From NCBI GenBank assembly GCA_037043235.1, contig JAWRVZ010000052.1:1859001-1923000 (forward strand): a DNA stretch of 64,000 nucleotides, given 5' to 3'. Source of the DNA: Rhodeus uyekii (Eukaryota > Chordata > Actinopteri > Cypriniformes > Acheilognathidae). Below are positions 42,514 to 52,885 of the stretch, piece after piece (positions within the stretch are counted from its first letter, which is position 1; each line of letters starts with the position of its first letter). Both the position numbers and the translations under genes were made by a program. Under the pieces are notes generated by a model that worked only from the letters and a program-made list of their open reading frames with translations, did not search any database and was not told the DNA's origin.

Positions 42514-45357
42514 GTGTCTGTTCCCCGAATTAGCAAATACAAAAATCTCTCAAAACCGTTTAAGAGTAAAAATTTAATTGATTTACAAACAACTAAGAAC
42601 GGATATAACATAAATGAACAAATGATAAAGCTTGGGTTACTGAATATACGATCCCTTTCCTCAAAAGCACTTATTGTAAATGATATGATTACAGATCATA
42701 AACTAGATGTGCTGTGTTTGACAGAAACTTGGCTAAAACCAGACGATTATATCACTTTAAATGAGTCCACCCCTCAAGATTACTGTTATAAACATGAGCC
42801 TCGTCTGAAAGGTAAAGGAGGAGGTGTTGCTGTAATTTATAGTAACACGATCAGTACTGCTCAAAGGTCTAATTTGAAATATAATTCTTTTGAAGTGATG
42901 GTCCTCAATGTAAAATTATCTAGTGCCAGTAATAATTCCTGTTTAACTTTTGTGCTGGCTATTCTATACAGGCCACCAGGGCACCATACAGACTTTATCA
43001 AAAAATTTGCTGATTTTCTCTCAGAATTAGTAATGTCCTCAGATAAAGTCATAATTGTCGGTGATTTTAATATCCATGTAGATAATGAAAAAGACGCATT
43101 GGGATTGGCATTTAGAGACATTTTAAACTCTATTGGAGTTACACAACATGTATCAGGACCCACTCATTCCCGTAATCATACTTAAGATCTAATATTGTCA
43201 TATGGGATCAATGTTGATACTGTTCAAATTCTGCAGCAGAGCGATGACATCTCAGATCATTACTTAGTTGCGTGTAGATTACCTTTAGCCAAAGTCGAAA
43301 AACTAACTCCCTGTTATAAATATAGTAGAACTATCACTTCTAACACAAAAGATAGCTTTATAAATAATCTTCCTGATCAATTTCATCTACTTAACATCCC
43401 AGATAGCCTAGAAGAACTTGATGTTGCAACAGAAACTATAAACTCTCTCTTTTCCAGCACTTTAGACACTGTTGCTCCGTTACGCTTAAAGAAGATTAAA
43501 GGGCCCTCAAGAGAGCAGCCAGAAAAATGGAGCGGAGCTGGAAAAAAAAAATAAGCTTGAGGTTTTTCGCATTTCATGGAAAGACAGCTCTATTGCATTC
43601 AGAAAAGCCTTAAAATCAGCTAGATCTACTTACTTTTCTACCCTCTTAGAAGAAAACAAATACAACCCTAGGTATTTATTTGATACAGTGACTAAACTAA
43701 CAAGAAATAAAGCCTCAACCCCAGATGCTTTAAAACAGCACAGCAGTAATGACTTCATGGACTTCTTTACTTGCAAAATTCAAAACATTAGAGGGGAAGT
43801 TATAACCATGCAACCGTCTACTAAAATATCACAAAATACAGTAAATTTTAGTGTCCCTGAAGAAAAACTCCACTCCTTCATTGCTATTGGGGAGGAGGAA
43901 TTATCTAAACTCGTTAAATCATCAAAATCAACAACATGTATGCTAGACCCAATACCAACTAAGCTACTGAAAGAGATGCTTCCAGAAATCATAGATCCTA
44001 TTCTTAATATAATTAATTCTTCTTTGTCATTAGGATACGTACCAAAAACCTTTAAGCTGGCTGTAATTAAACCGCTTATTAAAAAACCACAACTTGATGT
44101 TCCTTTCTAGAAAGAAACAGCATCTACGAGGATTTCCAGTCAGGATTTAGACCATATCATAGTACTGAGACTGCTCTCATTAGAGTTACAAATGATTTGC
44201 TCTTATCATCCGATCGTGGTTGTATCTCTCTGTTAGTGTTACTGGACCTTAGTGCTGCATTCGATACAATTGACCAAAAAATCCTTCTGAATAGACTTGA
44301 AAATTATGTTGGCATTAGTGGAGTTGCATTAGCCTGGTTCAAGTAATACTTATCTGACCGTTATCAGTTTGTAGCAGTAAATGAGGAGATGTCATATCGG
44401 TCACGGGTTCAGTATGGAGTTCCTCAAGGTTCAGTACTAGGACCATTGCTTTTCACCCTGTACATGCTTCCTTTGGGTGCAGTTATTAGGAAGCATGGCA
44501 TTAGCTTTCATTGTTACGCTGATGATACTCAGCTCTATATTTCTTCTCATCCTGATGAAATGAACAAATTCACTAAATTAACAGAATGCATAACTGATAT
44601 AAAAAATTGGATGACTAATAACTTTCTACTGCTTAATTCTGAAAAAACAGAGATTCTAATTATTAGACCAAAAAGTTCAGCACATAATAATCTAGACTAC
44701 TGCCTAACACTCGATGGCTGCTCTGTCAAGTCTTCGTCATCAGTTAGAAACCTGGGTGTGCTCTTTGATACCAATCTTTCATTTGAAAGCCATGTTTCTA
44801 GCATCTGTAAAACGGCGTTCTTCCATCTTAAAAATATATCTAAATTGCGACATATGCTATCTAAGACCAATGCGGAAAAGTTAGTTCATGCATTCATGAG
44901 TTCAAGGCTAGATTATTGTAATGCTTTACTAGGTGGTTGCCCTGCACGCTTAATAAACAAATTCCAGCTGGTCCAAAATGCAGCAGCTCGAGTTCTTACT
45001 AGAACCAGGAAGTATGAGCATATTAGCCCAGTTCTGTCAAACCTGCACTGGCTTCCTATTAAACACCGAATACATTTTAAAATCTTGCTAATTACTTACA
45101 AAGCATTAAATGGTTTAGCTCCACAGTACTTGAACGATCTCTTAACACATTATAGTCCTTCACGTCTATTGCGATCCCAAAATACTGACCAGCTTATAAT
45201 ACCTAGAATATCAAAGTCAACTGCTGGCGGTCGATCCTTTTCCTATTTAGCTCCTAAACTCTGGAACAGTCTTCCTATTACAGTTCGGGAAGCAGACACA
45301 CTCTGTCAGTTTAAATGTAGACTAAAAACACATCTCTTCAACCTGGCATACACATAA
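42514..45357 (+). pseudogene. L2 copy B ORF2 (endonuclease/RT), several lesions
   Basis: Homology to copy A runs through the whole protein: LNIRSL, LTETWL, VGDFNIH and DISDHY in the endonuclease, then LLDLSAAFDT, YGVPQGSVLGPLLF and CYADDTQLYI in the RT, and an L2-type C-terminus. Lesions seen: a TAA at 43183-43185 in place of a Leu codon; a frame change at a run of ten A (43542-43551); a deletion at about 44108-44110 that removes the NYRPISNLP region; and a TAA at 44344-44346. The last 322 codons (44389-45357) are open. It cannot make a working enzyme. Confidence 0.85.
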
Positions 45358-45389
45358 CACATTATACATACATTTTTAATCCAAATCAT

Positions 45390-45713
45390 TTCACGAGTTC
45401 ACACTTACGAATGATTCAGGAGCAATGAATGGTAAGCGTATTTGGCGAGCTGTCCGAGGAGAGGGCTCCAAGCTCGGTATTAGCCCGAACCTGGAGCACT
45501 CCCCCCGTATCCTGACTTTGATAGGAACAATTAAGTGTGAGGAGTTGGGGTGGTGGCGGGATGCCGAAAAATGTCAAAGAGCTGTAGGTGAGTCAAACGT
45601 GTCTATATATACGTACTTCCTCTCCTGCTGATAGGATGAGGAGTAATTGCTGATGACGTGTTGATTGTATTAATCATTTGAACGTGCTCCTCCCGAACTT
45701 TGTTAATAAAACA
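45390..45713 (+). mobile_element. R element, first tandem copy
   Basis: This 324-bp unit starts TTCACGAGTTCACAC and ends TTAATAAAACA. It lies between two TCAT tetranucleotides (45386-45389 and 45714-45717). It contains TGTAG|GTGAGT (a consensus splice donor), TCTATATATACG and a terminal AATAAA. It matches 22259-22583. Confidence 0.8.
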
Positions 45714-46109
45714 TCATTTCACGAGTTCACACTTACGAATGATTCAGGAGCAATGAATGGTAAGCGTATTTGGCGAGCTGTCCGAGGAGAGGGCTCCAAG
45801 CTCGGTATTAGCCCGAACCTGGAGCACTCCCCCCAAAAATTGCAACCTAGTCGGACAGCCGCTGAAGATTTTGATGACCCCCCAAAGAATTGCAAGGTTA
45901 CAGCTGGGGGGGGGGGTATATTGTGAGTTCGGGAGGGCAGATGAATGTTGCTGTAGAGGGCTTGAGGTGCGGAGGGGATGATATGGCTTTAGCATTGGGT
46001 ATGTGTTTGTTGTTCAATTTGTTGCCAGAAGAGAATTGGGTGTAATTTGTTTCTGGGAGTATGAGGGGTACCTCTGAAACTACTCCCCTGGCTGCCATAG
46101 GAGAAGGGA

Positions 46110-47200
46110 GGTATGAAGCCACCGCGGTAGGGGAAACCCCCGTGGTCGCTGCGGGAGGCAGGAGGTACATCGCCGCTGCGACAGTGGAAACCCCTCGGGG
46201 CCGCTGCGGGAGGCAGGGGGTACGTCGCCGCCGTGACGGTGGAAACCCCTCGGGGCCGCTGTGGGAGCAGGAGGCACGTCGCTGCCGTAGCAGTGGAAAC
46301 CCCACGGGGCCCTCACAGCAGCAGGAGGCACGTCAACGTCTTAGCAGGGGAAAACCCCTCTGGCCCCCGCAGTGGCAGGAGGCACATCGCTGTTGCAGCA
46401 GGGGAAACCCCTCGGGGCCGCTGCAGGACCAAGGTGGTGCGTCGCCGCCGCGGTGGTGGAAACCCCCGTGGTCGCTGCGGGAGGCATGTCGCTGCCGTGG
46501 CAGTGGAAACCCCTCGGGGCTGTCGCGGGAGCAGGGGGCACTTTGCCGCTGCGACGGTGGAAACCCCTCGGGGCCGCTGTGGGAGCAGGAAGCACGTCGC
46601 CGCTGTGACGGTGGAAACCCCTCGGGGCTGCTGCAGGAGCAGGAGGCACGTCGCCGCTGTGACGGTGGAAACCCCTCGGGGCCGCTGTGGGAGCAGGGGG
46701 CACGTCGCCGCCGTGACGGTGGAAACCCCTCGGGGCTGCTGCAGGAGCAGGAGGCACGTCGCCACTGTGACGGTGGAAACCCCTCGGGGCCGCTGTGGGA
46801 GCAGGAGGCACGTCACTACCGTAGCAGTGGAAACCCCTCGGGGCCCCCACAGCAGCAGGAGGCACGTCAACGTCACAGCAGGGGAAACCCCTCTGGGCCC
46901 CTGCAGCGGCAGGAGGTACGTCAGCGTCGTAGCAGGGGAAAGCCCCTCTGAGCCCTTTCAGCGGCAGGAGGCACGTCAACGTCGTAGCAGGGGAAACCCC
47001 TCTGGGCCCCTGCAGCGGCAGGAGGCACGTCAGCGTCGTAGCAGGGGAAAGCCCCTCTGGGCCCTTGAAGCGGCAGGAGGCACGTCAGCGTCGCAGCAGG
47101 AGAAAACCCCTCGGGGCCCCGGCGGCAGCAGGAGGCACGTCGCCACCACTGCAGCGAAAAACCCGCCGCAGGACCAAAGAGGTACGTCGCTGCTGTGGTG
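46110..47200 (+). repeat. 54-bp GC-rich minisatellite
   Basis: About twenty units of period 54 bp (18 codons) share GTGGAAACCCCTCGGGGCCG, GGGAGCAGGAGGCACGTC and a variable GCTGCCGTAGCAGTGG part. The period leaves several frames open on both strands (for example 46061-46951 and 46233-47210 plus). These are translations of a repeat, and I do not call them genes. The core CGTC-GCTGC-NNNN-GCAGTGGAAA is shared with the next array. Confidence 0.85.
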
Positions 47201-47266
47201 GTGGAACTGATTTGAAAGATTGGCTCCCTTGGGAGTAAGAAAGCACACCAATCCTGTAACTGAAAC

Positions 47267-48292
47267 TCCTGCGGGAGCATCACTGCTGCGGCAGTGGAAA
47301 TTAGAGGCTTGCTCCTGCGGGAGCGTCACTGCTGCGGCAGTGGAAATTAGAAGCTTGCTCCTGCGGGAGCGTCACTGCTGCGGCAGTGGAAATTAGAGGC
47401 TTGCTCCTGCGGGAGCGTCACTGCTGCGGCAGTGGAAATTAGAAGCTTGCTCCTGCGGGAGCGTCACTGCTGCGGCAGTGGAAATTAGAAGCTTGCTCCT
47501 GCGGGAGCGTCACTGCTGCGGCAGTGGAAATTAGAGGCTTGCTCCTGCGGGAGCGTCACTGCTGCGGCAGTGGAGGTTTAGAGAGAGCTTGCTCCTGCGG
47601 GAGCGTCACTGCCGCGGCAGTGGAATTAGAAGCTTGCTCCTGCGGGAGCGTCACTGCTGCGGCAGTGGAAGTTAGAGAGAGCTGGAAGATAGAGAGAGCT
47701 TACTCCTGCGGGAGCGTCATTGCTGCGGCAGTGGAAATTAGAAGCTTGCTCCTGCGGGAGCGTCACTGCTGCGGCAGTGGAAGTTAGAGAGAGCTGGAAG
47801 ATAGAGAGAGCTTGCTCCTGCGGGAGCGTCACTGCTGCGGCAGTGGAAGTTAGAGAGCTGGAAGATAGAGAGAGCTTGCTCCTGCGGGAGCGTCACTGCT
47901 GCGGCAGTGGAAATTAGAAGCTTGCTCCTGCGGGAGCGTCACTGCTGCGGCAGTGGAAGTTAGAGAGAGCTGGAAGATAGAGAGAGCTTACTCCTGCGGG
48001 AGCGTCACTGCTGCGGCAGTGGGAGTTAGAGAGAGCTGGAAGATAGAGAGAGCTTACTCCTGCGGGAGCGTCACTGCTGCGGCAGTGGGAGTTAGAGAGA
48101 GCTGGAAGATAGAGAGAGCTTGCTCCTGCGGGAGCGTCACTGCTGCGGCAGTGGGAGTTAGAGAGAGCTGGAAGATAGAGAGAGCTTGCTCCTGCGGGAG
48201 CGTCACTGCTGCGGCAGTGGGAGTTAGAGAGAGCTGGAAGATAGAGAGAGCTTGCTCCTGCGGGAGCGTCACTGCTGCGGCAGTGGGAGTTC
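47267..48292 (+). repeat. Array of paired-hairpin units (46 and 66 bp)
   Basis: About 19 units each contain GCTCCTGCGGGAGC, then CGT, then CACTGCTGCGGCAGTG. The first folds into a 5-bp stem and the second into a 6-bp stem, both with loop TGCG closed by C-G. Units are 46 bp (spacer GAAATTAGAAGCTT) in the first half and 66 bp (spacer with GTTAGAGAGAGCTGGAAGAT) in the second. Three more copies lie at 48570-48705 and diverged ones at 49100-49240. Confidence 0.9.
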
Positions 48293-48317
48293 TGTTCAGT
48301 GTTGTAGTCAGACGTCT

Positions 48318-48562
48318 GTTGGAGATCGGAATATCAAAGTTTGTGAAAGTTCACGAGCTTATTGGCTTTGAATAAACCCTGAGCAGGGGTTCATCCAAGT
48401 ATTATAGATTTATAACGCTTATCACAGACTTAAAGGGAGTCTTGAAATTACTTTGGTTACAGACGTCTAAATACACTCAAGAAATAACAAAATCAGTATG
48501 GTTTGTAAAAGCATAAGAAACCTTTCAATTATAAATTGACAGTTGAATTTATATCATATGCA
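48318..48562 (+). repeat. Permuted duplication, first copy (order A-B)
   Basis: Block A (48318-48438: GTTGGAGATCGGAATATCAA to the AACCCTGAGCAGGGGTTCAT part) is followed by block B (48448-48562: TTGGTTACAGACGTCTAAAT to TTTATATCATATGCA). Both blocks recur at 51633-51920 in the opposite order. Within block A, AACCCTGAGCAGGGGTT is itself an inverted repeat. Confidence 0.8.
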
Positions 48563-49920
48563 ATTAGAGGCTGGCTCCTGGGGGAGCGTCACTGCTGCGG
48601 CGGTGGAAGTTAGCGAGTGCTTGCTCCTGCGGGAGCGTCACTGCTGCGGCAGTGAGAGTTAGAGAGAGCTTGCTCCTGCGGGAGCGTCACTGCTGCGGCA
48701 ATGGAAAGCAGTGGCCATGAAGTTGTAAGTGGGGAGGAGCTGATGCTTAACAGAAGACCTTGTTTGAATGTGCGGTCTGTTTGGTCTGATGTGGCTCTTG
48801 AAAGCTTCTGGAGACCAGCGGCGCAATGCTTGTATTTACTGTTGGGAAAGGCCTTTGCACGGCCGTGGTTGCTGCACCTGTGCGAAAAGGATGGCTGGAT
48901 GAATGGTCTGTTGGGAATCCGGTTTGGGGTAGCGTAGCTTTAAGAAGTTTGGAACCGGAATTTGTAATGGGGTGGAATCGTCTATAGAGAGTGGGACGGA
49001 TGGGAGTTTAGCCTGCGAGTTTCTGAAATGAAAGTAGGCTGAGTGGATGTGATGGTGAGTCATGAGCATCTGAGGTAACCAAGCTAGTGTGAACGTGGCT
49101 TCACTGCTGCGGCAGTGGGAAACTTCCCCCTTTGCTGACTCCTGCGGGAGTGTGGGGGAACATCATTGCTGCGGCAATGGAGGCGGCAGTGGAATAATTT
49201 CCATTTGAACTGAGCTCATGCGGGAGTGTGGAGGTGCATCACTACTGCAGGAAAGGAGAACTTCCTCTAAACTAATCGCGAGTTGGATGATGGAGATTGT
49301 CCATTTCCTCGACTTCTGTTGTGTCTTGTGGCGGTGAAAGCCATTTCTGGAGAGACTGATTTGATCGAATGTAACTCCTGAAGCTTCCGATGACCTGCGG
49401 CCCAGTGCTTGGATCTGCAGGTTTTGGGACGCGGCATGTGGTGGGGTGATTTAAGACTTCTGTGAAGAGTGGGTCGGATGGGAGTTTGGCCTGATCTCTT
49501 AAATGAAGGTTGGCACCGAAGGATTGTTGCTGTTGGAGTAAAAGCCTTACAGTTTGGTCTCTCTTACTTTCGTTGTGCGGCGCTGACGAGTCAGAATATG
49601 GACGGATTTGGATTAAGGTTGGATGTGATAGAATCAGAGGAACTGGAATCTATATGGCTCGACCATGGCGTTGAGAAGTCGGACGACATTTGGGTAGAAT
49701 CCTTGGCGGAGAGTAGGGGTACGGATTTCCAACGTGATTGATTGTCTGGTGTCTGAGCTGGTGGGTTGCGTTCTTGATATACCTTTGATGAGCAGAGGAT
49801 TAGGTTTCGGTAGTGAGAAGTAGATTTCGCCTAGGTAACCCATGGTGAAGCTGGCTTGGAAGTTCTAGGTGTTATTGGAATGCAATACGAGTCGGTGGTA
49901 GTGGATAGAGACCATGAGGA
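48563..49920 (+). other. GC-rich single-copy interior with scattered hairpins
   Basis: Three more hairpin units (48570-48705) and diverged ones (CACTGCTGCGGCAGTG near 49102; CATTGC-TGCG-GCAATG at 49165-49180) are embedded in unique sequence. Short open frames exist (for example 48701-48937, 49469-49741) but none resembles a known protein. Confidence 0.6.
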
Positions 49921-49927
49921 GCAGACC

Positions 49928-49969
49928 ACATGTGGAGTGGAAAGTCCTGAACTTTTCCACTCCACATGT
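49928..49969. repeat. Perfect 16-bp inverted repeat with 10-nt loop
   Basis: ACATGTGGAGTGGAAA (49928-49943) and TTTCCACTCCACATGT (49954-49969) are exact reverse complements around a 10-nt loop. It is a strong hairpin in either DNA or RNA. Confidence 0.9.
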
Positions 49970-50840
49970 AATCCTCCGAGGGAGTGGTTTGAAGCGAAAG
50001 CTTGAAGAATGAACGTTTAGCGTCGAAAATATCAACTCTGAGTATTGATGTACTGGTTGGGAATAGGTCCACCTCTGGTGGCAGCAGCCTTAACTTCAGT
50101 TGGGATTTGCGTTCAACTGTTGTTGGCGACAGAGGTGGTTCTAAGCAGCAGTGTTTGTGGAATGGCATAGCAGAGAACGGGATGAAAGGAGAATTAGCAT
50201 GGTGGAGAGAATTAGGTGGGAAAGGCCAGGGGCGAAGCCACTTGCGGAGGCAGCCTCACGCTAAGATCGGAAGGCCGGGCTGCAGGCCTAACGTAGGGGA
50301 AAGGTTAGGTACGTGCTGCCGTTGCTAACCCTGCACCGCTGGCGGAGGCAAGCTCGCACTTAGAGGGCGGCGTTTGTCGCTAGGTGCTGGCGTGTGAGGT
50401 GCAGTGCTGGAAAACTGCAGTGCTGCTGCGTCTTAACGCTTGGAAATCTGGTTTTGCAAGGGAGAGATATGAAGATTTAAGGAACGTACGTTTGAGACCT
50501 TTTGAAGGTAGAGTTGATTTGGAGATGGTACAGCTGACTGGAGCGAGACCTATTCTAGTTAATTTGCTTTGGTCGTCCTCCTTTACTATTGATACGAGTG
50601 CTGAGGTGTCGTAGGAAGTTGGGCAAGAAGAAGGTGGATGTCTAGATGGTGGAGGTGAAGGCAAGCCTCGGCGTCATAGGGTGCGACAACGGAGCGGAAG
50701 AGCTGGCGACCGCGTGGTGTTGTTGTTGGAGGCTCGGTTGCAGTGTTTGTTGAGTGCATGAGCTCCTTTCGACAGTGGAATATAGTGAAGGAACTTGAGA
50801 GGAAGAGTTTATCGTGAAACTGGTACATCTCAATCTTGGA
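49970..50840 (+). other. Unassigned interior sequence
   Basis: GC-rich sequence without a recognised protein; open frames on both strands are short and overlapping. Confidence 0.5.
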
Positions 50841-51508
50841 CAGGGGTGGCCAACCTGTTCAGCGTGAGCCTCGAAATAAGCTCATGGCTGCGGAGAGCCG
50901 CATGACAGACTGTTAAATTCGCATTTGTTGATGGGTTTTTTTTTTAATTTTTTTTATACATATGGCACCCCACGAGCTATACAAGCATGCAGAGACAATG
51001 CGTCTGTGAATTATATATGCGGGAAAAACGATATATCATCTCATTGATGGTGACAGGAAGTATAAAAGTAAGCAGCCTTGGTAATGTAGAGATCGGTTGG
51101 AAAACGTCTCCGGTTACTATCGTAACCTCTGTAATTTAGTCATGTTCCGTTTAGAGAAGTATGAAGGAAATGCTATTTAAGATATTTATACCGTCTGGCA
51201 GCCGGATCTGCATCGCGCTACGATTGGCCAGTTGTCAACTGCTGTTATCCATAAAGTTTCAGAAATGACGTGAAGGGGAGGAGTTCCCAAATGCATTTCA
51301 TTAAACATCTCGTTCCTACTCTCGAAAGGGAACGCGCTTCTGCGCGCCTCTATTTGAATTCGGTAAAAACATCGTGTCCACGTGAGCGGCGGCTGATCTT
51401 GGCAGGATACATGTAAATTTATGTTTTTGTAGACAAAAAGGTCTCGGCGGGCCGGATGAGAGCCGCGAAAGGGCAGTCAAAGAGCCGCATGCGGGTTGGC
51501 CGCCCCTG
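50841..51508. mobile_element. hAT-type MITE nested in the R element
   Basis: The ends are inverted: CAGGGGTGGCCAACC on the left and GGTTGGCCGCCCCTG on the right. The 8-bp flanks ATCTTGGA (50833-50840) and GTCTTGGA (51509-51516) differ at one base. An 8-bp duplication and CAGGGG ends are hallmarks of hAT elements. It is 668 bp and has no transposase, so it is non-autonomous. Confidence 0.9.
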
Positions 51509-51632
51509 GTCTTGGACAATGTGGCGAAAGGCGGGGCATCACATGATCGCCTGCTAAATTTGAACACATTGGCTGGCGCTGAGCCAGAGAAAGCGCTCAA
51601 AGCTTGTTGCTGTTCAGTGTTTCAATCTCTTG

Positions 51633-51920
51633 AATTATTTTGGTTACAGACGTCTAAATACACGCGAGAAACAACAACAAAAACAATCAATATGGTTTGT
51701 AAAAACATTGATTTCCGTAAGTAAAACCTTTCAATTATAAAATTGACAGTTGAATTTATATCAGATGCATGTTGCATATTTAATTTCAAAACAAACTTAC
51801 CTGTTGGAAATCGAAATATCAAGTTTATGAAAGTTCACAAACTTATTGGTTTTGAATAAACCCTGAGCAGGGGTTCATCCAAATATCATAGACTTATAAA
51901 GCTTATCATGGACTTAAAGG
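51633..51920 (+). repeat. Permuted duplication, second copy (order B-A)
   Basis: Block B (51633-51770) comes first and block A (51803-51920) second, joined by about 30 bp (GTTGCATATTTAATTTC...). This is the reverse order of the copy at 48318-48562. Confidence 0.8.
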
Positions 51921-52726
51921 ATTGAAACAGTGAAGGCAAAGAATTACTTTGAAATAGAAAGTGTATATGGTTTCTTTTCAGCGAGTCCACTTAATAGCCG
52001 ATTAAGTTGAAACAGCAAGGCAGCGTTGGCAATAAGTGCTTGATTCTTGTGTGGGCGGCTGAGCGCGCGATCTAAAGTGGCGCGTGCGATCGGACTGTAC
52101 TGCGCGCGATCTGGCTTCGGTGCGCGCTACTGTTTGAGTTGCGAGGAAGCAGCGCGTTACTTTAGAACAATCACATCTCAGACGTGGGTTCCCCGGAACA
52201 GTAGTATTGAGATGGCACAACTGCTCGTGATTTAGCGGTGCAGAAATAAAAGCGCCGGGAAGGATTACAGCTGCTCTTGTTTGTGTGAGCTGACGGGCAG
52301 AGAGAGTGTGAGCTGAAGCTGCAGCGCGGTCTGCTGAGGCTCGCGGCAGCGGCGGCGGCCTGGCTAGCAGGAAGAAAGCGGCATTGCCTGAGAGTCGAGC
52401 TTGTAGCTCGACCAGCTTTATCGTCCTTTCTCAATGGCAGGAGCGATTAAAAGCCGATGTAGAGCTGCTGGATACGGATGTTTACTTGGTGGCGAGAACG
52501 GCCTCAAGTCTTACTGTGCGTTGCTTGTTGTTGCTTAGGACCCGTTTGTTTGGTCTGGCACCCGTGATGTATTGCTGAGGGTGATATAATATAGTTAGCA
52601 TGGTGTTGAGCGGATGAGGATCGCTACTGGGTCCGGAGTTTTTCGTGGAGAATCCGTCTAACGAGTGGAGCTCGATTTCGGGTGTATGGCGACCAGAAGG
52701 CGGAGCCACAATGCCGTAAACTGTCG
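51921..52726 (+). other. CpG-rich interior end of the R-type element
   Basis: The segment at about 52045-52370 is dense in CpG and GCGCGC motifs and rich in GGC triplets near 52345. It could be promoter-like. No coding sequence was recognised. Confidence 0.45.
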
Positions 52727-52881
52727 AGCTGCCGAAAAATGTCAAAGAGCTGTAGGTGAGTCAAACGTGTCTATATATACGTACTTCCTCTCCTGCTGAT
52801 AGGATGAGGAGTAATTGCTGATGACGTGTTGATTGTATTAATCATTTGAACGTGCTCCTCCCGAACTTTGTTAATAAAACA
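52727..52881 (+). repeat. Terminal part of the second R unit
   Basis: From TGCCGAAAAATGTCAAAGAG to TTAATAAAACA this is the same as the last half of 45390-45713, including TATA-like and AATAAA motifs. TCAT follows. Confidence 0.85.
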
Positions 52882-52885
52882 TCAT

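Larger units (their letters stand above)
45718..52881 (+). mobile_element. Large R-type element with 6.9-kb non-coding interior
   Basis: The first 117 bp (45718-45834) and last 155 bp (about 52727-52881) are the two parts of an R unit. About 75 bp of the unit's middle is replaced by 6.9 kb. TCAT lies on both sides (45714-45717, 52882-52885). The interior carries two related minisatellites, single-copy GC-rich sequence with scattered hairpins, a permuted duplication and a nested hAT element. No coding region resembling a transposase, RT or Gag was found. It could be a large non-autonomous LTR-like element or a composite; the family is unknown. Confidence 0.6.

Noticed and set aside
46061..47210. 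Long open frames on both strands in the 54-bp array
   Set aside because: A period divisible by three and low stop content keep several frames open at once; the translations are repeat-derived and resemble no protein family.
47267..48292. CRISPR-like array of palindromic repeats
   Set aside because: The spacers are themselves repeated, no cas genes exist, and the context is vertebrate nuclear DNA.
45390..52885. A standard LTR retrotransposon with R as both LTRs
   Set aside because: Only the last half of R is next to the right end, R lacks the 5' TG, and no Gag, pol, primer-binding site or polypurine tract was found.
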